Positions 8,510 to 16,464 of a stretch of 64,000 bases of DNA are shown one piece after another; position 1 is the first letter of the stretch; the number at the start of each line of letters is the position of its first letter. The notes under the pieces were generated by a model that was not told where the DNA came from, made no database searches, and saw nothing but the letters and a program-made list of their open reading frames with translations. Origin of the DNA: Streptomyces sp. NRRL F-6131 (lineage in GTDB: Bacteria; Actinomycetota; Actinomycetes; Streptomycetales; Streptomycetaceae); assembly GCA_000719695.1 (NCBI GenBank), contig JOHN01000011.1, positions 76,291-140,290 of the forward strand. The letters are read 5' to 3'. A program made the position numbers and the translations under genes.

Positions 8510-10321
8510 TCAGGCGGGACGCGCGCCCACCGGCTCGTCGGCGGCGAGGAGGTACGGGCGCAGCCGCTCCCAGCCCCGCGACTCGTACCAGGTCCGGTCG
8601 AAGCCGGCGACCGGCGGGACGTGCAGGGCGCCGCCCTGCAGGCCGTGGGCGAGGGTGCGCCACAGCTCGTCGACCAGGGAGCAGTGGCGCACCGCCTCGG
8701 CCAGTTCGGCGGTGGTGAACGGCGGGCCCTCCATCCGGACCAGCCGGATGTCGTAGCAGCCGCGGTAGCCGTGGCCGAAGACGGTGAACGGCGGGTGCCA
8801 GACCTGCGCGCCGGGCGCGCGGATCGTGTACCGCACCCGGGAGGCGACATGGCCGCCGTGGTGGTGCTCGGCGTGCTCCGCGATGTCGGGCACCTGCGGC
8901 GGGAAGAAGTAGTGCCGCTTCTCGGGGATCTCCGCCCGGTCGTACTCGCCCGGTGCGAAGTGCCAGCGGTTGTACATCATCCGCTGGGCGGCCCGCCACA
9001 GGATCGGCGCGGTCTCGTCGCCGACCTCGGCCATCCGGGTCGGGTGCGGGAGGCAGCAGCAGAAGAAGTCGCCCTTCTTCAGCGCCAGCACACCGTCCGG
9101 GCTGCCGGGGCGGGCGCCGCGCAGTCCGGACAGGTCGCGCACCGAGCTGCTCATGCCGTAGTCGGCGTCGGTGGCCACGATCGACGACAGCACGATCGCG
9201 CCGAGCAGTTCGCCGACCGCGCCGCCCCGGTCACCGAACGCCGAGCCGACCGAGCCGGCCGGGTCGGCCGGGTCGGTCGGCTCGGACCGTGCCTCGGCGG
9301 TCGCGTCGAGGGCGACGGCGGCCAGGGTCATCGCCCGCAGGTCCGCCCGGACGTCGCCGGTGGGGGAGACCCCGAGGTTCAGCCGGCCGTGCCGGTCGAC
9401 CAGTTCGGGCATGGTCCGGGGGTCGCGAGGCAGCGGGAAGTCCAGCAGGCGCTCGTTCTTCACGAAGGTCAGCCCGTTGATCCGCCGGTAGCGCATCAGC
9501 TCCGAGCGGTCGACGTCGTGCATCAACTCCCTGACCAGTTCGGCGAGTTCCAGCAACGGGAGGCCCGCGGCGCTGCCCGGGCCGCGGTCCAGCGCGCCGC
9601 AGTACTGGGCGTGCCGGTCGAGCAGGAACGCCCGCAGGCCGGTGGCGGAGAGCTGGAGGCCGTTGAACTCCTCGAAGCGCACCGAACGACCGCTGACGAA
9701 GAGGCAGTAGGCGAGGACGACGAACAGCCGGTCGGCCGGCCGCCAGTCGTCGACCGGGGCCTCCCGCAGGCCGGCCAGCAGACCCTGCCGGGTCAGGGTG
9801 TTGGTGCCCGCGTCGGACTTGGAGAAGACGTCGCGGCCGATCAGGATGTAGACGCTCTCGACCCGTTCGACCCAGTCGGCGAGCCGGGCGAGCCGTTCGT
9901 CCAGCTCGCCGTTCTTCTCCCAGGTGCGCAGCAGGGTGTCGGCCTCCTGCCGGTCGGCGCTCTCCCGGGCCTCGATCACCCGGGCCTCCTCGGCCACGGC
10001 GTCGAGCACCTCCGCCGGGACCGACAGGGCGCCGAGGTGCTCGACGCCCGGTTCGGGCGGTTCGCCGGGCGCCCAGAGCGACAGTCCGGCCAGCGGTGAC
10101 CGGGTGACCGGCACCAGGCCGGCGGCGGGACGTCCGGCCGTCGGCACGAACGCGACGTCGGGGCGGCCGAGGACGTGCTGCACCAGCAGCGACTCCCAGG
10201 GGGTGAGCCGGGAGCAGACCAGCCGCAGGGGTATCCGGCCGTTCCTGGTGAGCTCCGTGAGCAGGAGGGTGGTGGCGTCGGCTCCGGCGGCGGTCGGGCC
10301 GTCGGGGACCGCGGGGGTCAT
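8510..10321 (-). CDS. unrecognised 603-residue protein ending the biosynthetic operon
   Basis: The family is not recognised. The ATG at 10321 is chosen for GGGAG 7 bases upstream and because it overlaps the stop of a possible 44-residue reading frame by ATGA; an in-frame ATG at 10468 has no ribosome site. The protein looks soluble. Notable segments are RLTPWESLLVQHVLG near the N-terminus, a Cys triplet in GDFFCCCLPHPTRM (about residues 440-455), a His-rich stretch EHAEHHHGGHV (about 510-520) and several Trp/Tyr-rich motifs (YNRWHFAPGEYDRAEIP). Cys and His clusters could bind metal, but this is inference. It is the last intact gene of the minus-strand series and lies downstream of the exporter, so it may act on the product. 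Confidence 0.85.
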   Translation of the reverse strand: MTPAVPDGPTAAGADATTLLLTELTRNGRIPLRLVCSRLTPWESLLVQHVLGRPDVAFVPTAGRPAAGLVPVTRSPLAGLSLWAPGEPPEPGVEHLGALSVPAEVLDAVAEEARVIEARESADRQEADTLLRTWEKNGELDERLARLADWVERVESVYILIGRDVFSKSDAGTNTLTRQGLLAGLREAPVDDWRPADRLFVVLAYCLFVSGRSVRFEEFNGLQLSATGLRAFLLDRHAQYCGALDRGPGSAAGLPLLELAELVRELMHDVDRSELMRYRRINGLTFVKNERLLDFPLPRDPRTMPELVDRHGRLNLGVSPTGDVRADLRAMTLAAVALDATAEARSEPTDPADPAGSVGSAFGDRGGAVGELLGAIVLSSIVATDADYGMSSSVRDLSGLRGARPGSPDGVLALKKGDFFCCCLPHPTRMAEVGDETAPILWRAAQRMMYNRWHFAPGEYDRAEIPEKRHYFFPPQVPDIAEHAEHHHGGHVASRVRYTIRAPGAQVWHPPFTVFGHGYRGCYDIRLVRMEGPPFTTAELAEAVRHCSLVDELWRTLAHGLQGGALHVPPVAGFDRTWYESRGWERLRPYLLAADEPVGARPA

Positions 10322-10452
10322 GACCGCGCTCCCGGCCCGGAGGGCCCGGCGTGGCGGTCGGTGGAAGGGGGTTCGGTCCTGCTGCGATCGGCGGGGCTGC
10401 CGAGGCCGCGGGAACGCGCGAGGATCGAGCAGATGACTCCAAGTGTCGCCAT
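10318..10452 (-). CDS. possible 44-residue peptide coupled to the 603-residue protein
   Basis: This ATG-started frame encodes 44 residues, beginning MATLGVICSILARSR and ending GPSGPGARS. Its TGA overlaps the ATG of the next gene in the ATGA arrangement used elsewhere in this operon. GGAAAG lies 8 bases and AGGA 2 bases upstream of the ATG. About 80% of codons end in G or C, a little lower than neighbours. The N-terminus is hydrophobic and the C-terminus is polar and rich in Ser, Pro, Gly and Arg. It could be a precursor or leader peptide, a coupling ORF that helps translate the next gene, or chance. No homolog is recognised. Confidence 0.4.
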   Translation of the reverse strand: MATLGVICSILARSRGLGSPADRSRTEPPSTDRHAGPSGPGARS

Positions 10453-10540
10453 GGTCCTGACTTTCCATCGGAAGTGACAGATCGAAAGGTGCGAAGCGGA
10501 ACGCGGTTGCGGGGCGGAACGAGGTGCGGAGGCGCGGCGG

Positions 10541-11833
10541 TTACTGGACGGCCGGGGACTCGGCCGCTCTGCGGGCCGGTCCGTCGGCCGGTCCGTCGGC
10601 AGGTCCGCCGGCAGGTCCGCCGGCAGGGGCGCCGGTCGGCGCGGGCCCGAGGGAAGCCGTCGGCAGCCGGACGCAGAGCGCCAGCGAGAGCAGCACGCAA
10701 CCGAGGGCGACCCCGGTCTGGGTGCCCAGGCCGAGACCCGCCACCAGGCCGCCGACCATGGCTCCCGCCGGATACCCGGCCATGTTGAGGCTGGCGGAGA
10801 CGGCGAGCGTCGCCGTCGCCCCGCTCTCCGGCAGCACCCGCTGCCGGAGGCTGAGCAGGCCCACGTCCATCGGCCCCACGGCCAGCCCGAGCAGCACGAA
10901 CATCGCGGCCAGCCAGACCACCGCGGAGTGCAGGAACAGGCCCGCGACGCCCACGGCCGTCAGCGCGGCCCCGAAGGTCAGGTACCGGCGCTCCGCACCC
11001 GCGGAGATCCGGTGCCCGGCGGCCAGCGAGGACGCGATGCCCAGCGCCCCCGCGATCGACCAGCTCGTGCCCGTCCAGGACGGGGCCGCCCCGAACCCGT
11101 CCGAGACCAGCTGGGGCAGCGCGACGACGAGGACGCCGACCGCCACCTGGTACAGGAAGTACACCCCCGTCAGGCCGCGCAGCGCCGGGTGGACCAGGAT
11201 CCCGCGCACGGCGCCCACCGCGCCGCGCAGGCCGACCTCGCCGCCGGCCTCCGGCGTGGTGCGCCCGGAGGCGGCCGCGACCAGCGCCGCGACCAGGTAG
11301 GCCGCGCCGACGACCGCCACGCCGTGCCGGCCGCCGAGGACCGTGACCGCGATCCCGGCCAGGGCCGGGCCGACCATGGCGGCCAGGCCCGAGACCATCG
11401 AGTCGAGCCCGTTGGCGGCCCCGCGCAGCTGCGCGGGCAGCGAGAGCGCGACGTAGCTGCGGAAGGCGACGTTGCCGAAGGCGCTGGTCAGCGAGGACAG
11501 CAGGGCCAGGGCCCAGAGCGTCCAGATGCCTCCGCCGCCCGCCGACGCGCCGAAGGCGATGCCCAGGGTGGCCGCCGCCTTGATCAGGTAGTCGGCCGCC
11601 ATCCACCCGGTGACGTTGCGGCCCTGGAGGAAGCTGCCGCTCAGCGGGCTGAGCAGCAGACCGGGCAGGGTGGCGAGCAGCACGGCCAGGCCGGCGGCCG
11701 CGGGGCGGTGCAGGTCCCGCACCACGAAGATCACCACGGTCACGTCGAACATGACCTGGGCGAACCGGCCGACCGCGGTCGACAGCGCGAGTTGGGCGCA
11801 GATCCGGTCCGTCAGGACCTTGCGGTAGCTCAT
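10541..11833 (-). CDS. MFS transporter (probable exporter)
   Basis: This encodes 430 residues with about ten to twelve hydrophobic helices in the major facilitator pattern. The N-terminus MSYRKVLTDRICAQLALS resembles MFS_3/EntS-type drug or siderophore exporters. The ATG at 11833 overlaps the stop of the upstream hydrolase gene by ATGA. The last 25 residues are an odd low-complexity tail (GGPAGGPADGPADGPA) encoded by 15-base in-frame repeats at about 10560-10625. Its position inside the operon suggests it exports the pathway product or gives self-protection. Substrate not determinable. Confidence 0.9.
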   Translation of the reverse strand: MSYRKVLTDRICAQLALSTAVGRFAQVMFDVTVVIFVVRDLHRPAAAGLAVLLATLPGLLLSPLSGSFLQGRNVTGWMAADYLIKAAATLGIAFGASAGGGGIWTLWALALLSSLTSAFGNVAFRSYVALSLPAQLRGAANGLDSMVSGLAAMVGPALAGIAVTVLGGRHGVAVVGAAYLVAALVAAASGRTTPEAGGEVGLRGAVGAVRGILVHPALRGLTGVYFLYQVAVGVLVVALPQLVSDGFGAAPSWTGTSWSIAGALGIASSLAAGHRISAGAERRYLTFGAALTAVGVAGLFLHSAVVWLAAMFVLLGLAVGPMDVGLLSLRQRVLPESGATATLAVSASLNMAGYPAGAMVGGLVAGLGLGTQTGVALGCVLLSLALCVRLPTASLGPAPTGAPAGGPAGGPADGPADGPARRAAESPAVQ

Positions 11834-12675
11834 GTCGGCGCCGTCTCCTCCACCGTCCGGGTCGGGCCCGCTCGTTCGGACCTCGCCCGGCGTCGCGCGC
11901 CCGGCAGGCTCCGGAAGAGAGGTCCCAGCAGACGGCCCACCGTCCGCGGGTCGTCGAGCCACGGCACGTGCCCGGCTCCGGGGACGGTGCGGGCCGTCCC
12001 GTCCGGCACCGCCCCGGCCAGGGCGCGGGCCGACGGGGCGCCGGCCCACGGGTCCCGCTCGCCGTTGATCACGAGGACCGGTGCGCCGATCCGCCGCGCG
12101 GTCGCCGTCAGGTCGTCCTCGGGGACCCGCCCGGAGAGGACGGCGCGGACGGCGTGGAGGTTCCAGCTCCGGGCGCAGGCGGCAAGGAAGGCGTGCTGGG
12201 CCGGTCCGAGGCCGGGCAGGGTGAGCGCGAGGTCGGCGATCAGGAGTTCGCGCAGTTCGCCGTCGTCGGCGGGCGCCCGGTCGGGCGGGGTCGCCCGGGC
12301 CCGGCGCGCGGTCTCCCGCAGCGGGCCGTCGAGTGCGTCCAGGTGCCGCTCCAGCAACTCCGGGTGGTCGGTGCCGTCCCGGAGCTGAGCGGCGATCAGG
12401 ACGATCGCGTCGACCCGGGCGGGGCTCCGCACGGCCGCGTGCAGGGCCGACCGGACGCCCGCGGAGTGGGCGACGAGGACGACCGGACCCTCGGTGTCGG
12501 CCGCGTCGAGCAGCCGGAGCAGCCGGTCGCCCTGGTGGGCGAACGGGTCGTCGCCCGGGCCGCCGTCGCTCGCCCCGACCAGGCGCCGGCAGCCGGGCGG
12601 CAGCGGGAGTCCGGCGAGCGTCTCGCCGCCGAGACCGGGGCCGCCCGGCGCGAGCACGACCGTCGGCGGGTTCAC
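11830..12675 (-). CDS. alpha/beta hydrolase of the biosynthetic operon
   Basis: This encodes 281 residues. The GTG at 12675 has GGAGGAG just upstream and overlaps the preceding stop by GTGA. Features are APGGPGLGG near the N-terminus (the GGPG type seen in prolyl iminopeptidases), the nucleophile elbow VAHSAG with Ala in place of the first Gly, an acid in INGERDPWAG and the catalytic His in PGAGHVPWLDD. It is probably an amidase/peptidase or thioesterase-like enzyme acting on the cluster product or an intermediate; this is inferred from position. The C-terminal 20 residues are Arg-rich. Confidence 0.88.
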   Translation of the reverse strand: MNPPTVVLAPGGPGLGGETLAGLPLPPGCRRLVGASDGGPGDDPFAHQGDRLLRLLDAADTEGPVVLVAHSAGVRSALHAAVRSPARVDAIVLIAAQLRDGTDHPELLERHLDALDGPLRETARRARATPPDRAPADDGELRELLIADLALTLPGLGPAQHAFLAACARSWNLHAVRAVLSGRVPEDDLTATARRIGAPVLVINGERDPWAGAPSARALAGAVPDGTARTVPGAGHVPWLDDPRTVGRLLGPLFRSLPGARRRARSERAGPTRTVEETAPT

Positions 12676-13913
12676 GCGCTCCTCCCCGGCCGCGTCCGGT
12701 CCTCGGCGCCGTCACCGGGGACGTCGGCGGTGTCGTCGGCGGTGCCGTCGGGGGTGTTGTCGGCCCTGTTGTCGGCAGGGCGCGGGGCGGCGGCCTCGGC
12801 GGACAGTTCGGCGACCAGCCGCTCCGCCCGCGGGTCCAGGCCCCGGATCCACAGGGCCTGCCGGTGGGCGACGCACCCCCGGAGGTTCTTCGCCTCGTCC
12901 GCGGCCGGCCCGTACTCCACCGCGTGGAAGCCGTGCGCGGCGGCGTGCTCGACCAGGTGGTAGTAGGCGAGTTCGAAGTAGACGGGCAGCCCGGTGATCC
13001 GCGCGTAGTCGAAGCCCGGGAACAGCGCGTACACCCGCCCGGCGTAGGTGCTGGACACCACGCAGCCGAGGATCCGCCCGTCCCGCTCGGCCAGGTGGGC
13101 CTCGGCCCGGCCGTCCTCGATCCCGGTCAGCGCGGCCACCCACTCCGCGTAGCGGTCCAGGTCGACCCGGCCGCCGTGCCGGGTCACGTTCTCCTCGGCC
13201 AGCTCCACCAGAGGGCGGGCCAGCTCCCGGGTGAGCGGCACGGTCCGGCAGGTGATGCCCGCCTCCCGGACCCGGCGCCGCTCGCCGCGCACCGAGATCC
13301 GGCGCTTGCTGGACATCCGGCCGAGGTAGTCGTCGAAGCCGGTCCACGGCCCCTCCAGCGCCCAGCGCGGCGTCAGCGGGAAACGCCGGTAGCCGCGGTC
13401 GGCCAGCACGGCGACCAGCTCCCGTTCGCGGTCGTCCACGCTGGGCCAGCAGGCCGAGCCGGCGCCCTCGGCCGCCCCCCAGTCCTCCAACGCGTCGACC
13501 ACGGCCGCCAGTTCGGCGGGCGCGCCGTCGCCGGGCCGGTGCGCGACCCGGCTGTCGTACCAGCCGCCCGCCAGCACGGTCGGGAACAGCGGTGCGCCGC
13601 GTCGCGCGGGTATCTCCAGGAGGACGTCCGGACGGCACAGGTCCTCGGTGCAGGCCTGCCCGAAGAGCCAGCCGGCGGTGCCCGCGACCGCGGTGCCGTC
13701 GCGTTCGACGAGGGCGGCCCGGGCGTCGTGCAGGCCGCCGCCGTAGGTGCCGGGGCCGACCGCCATCCACCCGGGCAGCAGGAAGAGGTCCCGCTCGCCG
13801 AGCAGCGGGAGCCAGGACGACGGGGGGACGTCCTCGATCCTCAACAGCCGTGCCCGGTCGGCGGGTTCGGAAGGGAAGGAGTCGGAGCGGTGGTCGGGGC
13901 GCAGGTCGGTCAC
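12672..13913 (-). CDS. GNAT-fold / Fem-like N-acyltransferase
   Basis: This encodes 413 residues. The GTG at 13913 overlaps the SET gene's stop by GTGA. The pattern is that of large double-GNAT proteins (Acetyltransf_6 / FemAB-like): an N-terminal half ending near PLTPRWALEGPWTGFDDYL, the linker SSKRRISVRGERRRV, then a C-terminal half with GRILGCVVSSTYAGRVYALFPGF, YFELAYYHLVEHA and GFHAVEYGPAADEAKNLRG. Relatives transfer amino-acyl groups, often from aminoacyl-tRNA, or acyl groups to amines. In this operon it could join beta-lysine or an amino acid to the product, as Fem-like enzymes do in streptothricin-related pathways (family knowledge; role inferred). The last 40 residues are an Asp/Thr-rich low-complexity tail. 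Confidence 0.8.
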   Translation of the reverse strand: MTDLRPDHRSDSFPSEPADRARLLRIEDVPPSSWLPLLGERDLFLLPGWMAVGPGTYGGGLHDARAALVERDGTAVAGTAGWLFGQACTEDLCRPDVLLEIPARRGAPLFPTVLAGGWYDSRVAHRPGDGAPAELAAVVDALEDWGAAEGAGSACWPSVDDRERELVAVLADRGYRRFPLTPRWALEGPWTGFDDYLGRMSSKRRISVRGERRRVREAGITCRTVPLTRELARPLVELAEENVTRHGGRVDLDRYAEWVAALTGIEDGRAEAHLAERDGRILGCVVSSTYAGRVYALFPGFDYARITGLPVYFELAYYHLVEHAAAHGFHAVEYGPAADEAKNLRGCVAHRQALWIRGLDPRAERLVAELSAEAAAPRPADNRADNTPDGTADDTADVPGDGAEDRTRPGRSA

Positions 13914-14476
13914 GACACCTCCTCCGGGGCGCGCCGGTCGAGCGGAGCGCCGTCCACCCGGCCGGCCCGCAGCGGGAGTTCCTGCGGCACCGTGGCGGCG
14001 ACGGCCAGGGCCGGCGCCATCCGCCGCTGCCACCCGCCGGCCAGGCCGGTCGGCGGTGCGCCGCCCGTGGACCGGACGGTCCCCGCACAACCCGCCGACC
14101 CGCAATGGCAGTCGAACTCCCACGGGGTGTCGTACCGGAACGTGCGGTAGTCCCCGGTCACCTCCTCGCCGGCCCGGATGTCGCGGACGGCGAGGCCCCC
14201 CGCGAGGCCGTGGTCCAGGACCGTGGCCTCGCAGGAGTGGTTGAGCAGATGGGCGCCCCGGCACGGCAGCAGCAGGCTCCGGTCCGCCAGCCGGTAGCCG
14301 AACTCGTCCAGCCAGTCGACCACTGCGGGTACGAGGGTGCGCTGTTCGGCGACGTCCCAGGTCCGGCAGCCCGGGCACGGTCCCCAGAGGACCGTGCCCA
14401 TCGGGATGTCGCGCAGCGCGACGATGCCGGTCCCCGCGACCGCGCTGAACCCGGGGTGGAGGGCGGAGTGGAGCAT
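13910..14476 (-). CDS. SET-domain protein (putative lysine methyltransferase)
   Basis: This encodes 188 residues. The ATG at 14476 shares one base with the stop of the ATP-grasp gene (TGATG). SET signatures: a GTGIVALRDIPMGTVL start, NHSC at residues 79-82 (the pseudoknot Asn-His), GEEVTGDY at 103-110, and a post-SET-like Cys cluster (Cys123, Cys125, Cys130). This is the complete minimal SET core, so S-adenosylmethionine-dependent N-methylation of a lysine side chain is plausible. In bacteria such small SET proteins are uncommon inside biosynthetic operons. Since the operon also encodes a lysine 2,3-aminomutase-like enzyme, the substrate might be lysine, beta-lysine or a peptide; this is inference. 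Confidence 0.85.
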   Translation of the reverse strand: MLHSALHPGFSAVAGTGIVALRDIPMGTVLWGPCPGCRTWDVAEQRTLVPAVVDWLDEFGYRLADRSLLLPCRGAHLLNHSCEATVLDHGLAGGLAVRDIRAGEEVTGDYRTFRYDTPWEFDCHCGSAGCAGTVRSTGGAPPTGLAGGWQRRMAPALAVAATVPQELPLRAGRVDGAPLDRRAPEEVS

Positions 14477-15726
14477 CAGCCGATCCCCAGGATCTGCTCC
14501 AGCTGCCCCTCGGCCTCGGCCACGGCCGCGTCGTCCCGGCCGACCACCAGGTAGCGCCACTTGCCGTCCACGGCGCGGGTGTCCGCCGTCAGCACGGCCC
14601 GCGCCTCGGCCGCCGGATCGGCGAGCCCGGCGGGGGCCACCTTGGCGACCGCGCTCGCGAAGTCCAGCCCGCCCGCGCCGAGCCGGACGTCCGCCCGCCA
14701 GTGCACCGGGGAGTCCCCGGGGCGCAGCCGGCGCGCCAGCTCCTCGAGGTAGGTGCCGCCGGTGCGGCGGACGTTCGCCTCGGTGACGACGTAACCGCCG
14801 TCGTACACCCCGCAGTCGACGTCGTAGATGCCCCGGTAGCCCTGCCCGTGCAGCCAGCCGCCGACGGCCGCGGCCGCCCCGCGCAGCTCCTCGTGGTGGG
14901 GGCCCTCGGCGGCGGGCGTCACCATGCCGGTCCAGGCGTTGTTCACCGTGCGCTGGTCGCAGCTGTAGAACTCGGTGGCGCCGTCGTCGTCGACCGACAG
15001 CTCCATGCTCGGCGTGGCGGTGAACGGCAGGAAGTCCTCGTACACCCAGCCGCAGTCGCGGGCGGGCTGCCCGGCGACGGCGTCCCGGACCTGCTGCTCG
15101 ACCGACCGCGCCGCGTCCGGCCGGATCACCGTGTTGCCGAAGCCGTTGGAGCCCCGGTTGGTCTTGATGATGGCGGCCGGATGGGTGGCGAGGAACTCCA
15201 CGATCCTGTGCTCCAGTTCGGCGGCGGTCGGCGCGAACCCGCCGTCCGCGACCGGGAGCCCCAGACCGGCGGCGGTCCGGCGGAAGCCGTCCTTGGTGTT
15301 GATCAGGCGCAGCGCGTCGAGCGTGGCGTCCTCCGGCAGCCGGGTGTACGGCAGGACCCGCACCCCGGTGCGGCGGCCGAACTCCAGCACCGGTCCGTCC
15401 AGTACGAAGGGCTTCAACTCGGGCCGCTCGGCGATCCGTTCGAGCGCCCCGAGGTCGGCGGCGACCTCCAGCGCGTGCACCCCGCGGACCTCGGGCGGCG
15501 CGACGACGTCGACCCGGTCCACGTCCAGGCCGACGACCTCGGCGACGTAGTCGCGGAAGGCCGGCGTGCACGGGGCCAGCATGACCACGCAGTCGCCGGG
15601 CCGCGCCTGCCACAGCTTGCGCGGGGTCGCGGCGGCCATCGCCCGGCGGTAGGCGTCGGTCGGCTGCTCGGCCATGACGTCGCTGACGATGTTGGCCAGA
15701 ATCGTGCGACTCGGTTGCTCGCTCAC
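14476..15726 (-). CDS. ATP-grasp peptide/amino-acid ligase (PGM1-like)
   Basis: This encodes 416 residues. The GTG at 15726 starts directly after the methyltransferase stop (TGAGTG). The N-terminal part (about 1-110) fits the pre-ATP-grasp domain of pheganomycin PGM1-type ligases: ARPGDCVVMLAP, then FRDYVAEVVGLDVDRVDVV. The ATP-grasp core follows with INTKDGFRRTAAGLGLPV, AAIIKTNRGSNGFGN (nucleotide-binding Lys and loop) and EANVRRTGGTYLEEL (metal-binding Glu/Asn and Arg). Such enzymes activate a carboxylate as acyl phosphate and form a peptide bond; PGM1 itself uses peptides as nucleophiles. The exact substrates here are unknown. It is probably the bond-forming enzyme of this cluster. Confidence 0.85.
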   Translation of the reverse strand: MSEQPSRTILANIVSDVMAEQPTDAYRRAMAAATPRKLWQARPGDCVVMLAPCTPAFRDYVAEVVGLDVDRVDVVAPPEVRGVHALEVAADLGALERIAERPELKPFVLDGPVLEFGRRTGVRVLPYTRLPEDATLDALRLINTKDGFRRTAAGLGLPVADGGFAPTAAELEHRIVEFLATHPAAIIKTNRGSNGFGNTVIRPDAARSVEQQVRDAVAGQPARDCGWVYEDFLPFTATPSMELSVDDDGATEFYSCDQRTVNNAWTGMVTPAAEGPHHEELRGAAAAVGGWLHGQGYRGIYDVDCGVYDGGYVVTEANVRRTGGTYLEELARRLRPGDSPVHWRADVRLGAGGLDFASAVAKVAPAGLADPAAEARAVLTADTRAVDGKWRYLVVGRDDAAVAEAEGQLEQILGIG

Positions 15727-16464
15727 TCAGTTCGCCTTCCGCTTCGCTGTGAACAGGGCGTGGCCCGCGTACATCCAGACCAGGTCGACCTCGACGAAAC
15801 CGGCCTCGCGCAGCCAGTCCAGGTGCTCGGTGACCGAGGACGGCTTGTCGACCGGGTCCGGGCCGGGCAGCCGGTAGTAGTTCCACTCGGTCTTCTCGAA
15901 GGTGACGGCCGCCTCGTCGCCGCCGAACTGCTCCTCGGAGGCGCGCCGCACCGACGCGTCCCAGTGGTCGGCCGCGAGCGCGCGGGCCCGGACGCCGGTG
16001 GGCTCCACCAGGTCGGCCATCACGAAGACGCCGCCCGGCGCGAGCATCGCGTGGACGTCCCGGTAGAGCAGCCGCTTGCCCTCGCCGTCCAGGTGGTGCA
16101 CGGCGAGCGAGGTCATCACACCGCCGTAGGTCACGCCGGTGCGCCAGGCGCGGTCCTCGATGTCGGCCCGGACCAGGTCGAACCGGTCGCCGAACGGTGC
16201 GAGCCGCTCGCTGGTCATGGCCAGCATCTCGGCGGAGCGGTCGAGCACCGTCACCCGGGCGGCCGCGTGGCGGCGCAGGTACTCCTCGGAGAGGCGCCCC
16301 TCCCCGCAGCACAGGTCGAGGACGTGCGGGACGGGGACGTCGGCCAGCAGGTCGCAGACGGCGGCGGTCTGCTCGGCCCGGCGCGGGACGAAGGCGTCGC
16401 CGTACTTGCTGAACACCTCGGTGTCGGAAAGCTGCCAGGTGTCCAGCGGGGATGCGTCGGTCAT
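15727..16464 (-). CDS. class I SAM-dependent methyltransferase
   Basis: This encodes 245 residues. The ATG at 16464 overlaps the oxygenase stop by ATGA. Motif I is VLDLCCGEGRL (about 48-58), followed by VTVLDRSAEML, VRADIEDRAW and the post-I motif GGVMTSLAVHHLDGEGK. The C-terminal segment has WNYYRLPGPDPVDKPSSVTEHLDWLREAGF, often seen in small-molecule methyltransferases of the UbiE/Methyltransf_25 type. It probably methylates an intermediate of the pathway; acceptor atom unknown. Confidence 0.9.
   Translation of the reverse strand: MTDASPLDTWQLSDTEVFSKYGDAFVPRRAEQTAAVCDLLADVPVPHVLDLCCGEGRLSEEYLRRHAAARVTVLDRSAEMLAMTSERLAPFGDRFDLVRADIEDRAWRTGVTYGGVMTSLAVHHLDGEGKRLLYRDVHAMLAPGGVFVMADLVEPTGVRARALAADHWDASVRRASEEQFGGDEAAVTFEKTEWNYYRLPGPDPVDKPSSVTEHLDWLREAGFVEVDLVWMYAGHALFTAKRKAN

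Noticed and set aside
10322..10468. N-terminal extension of the 603-residue protein to an ATG at 10468
   Set aside because: No ribosome site, and the extension is Arg/Pro-rich; the ATG at 10321 has GGGAG at good spacing.
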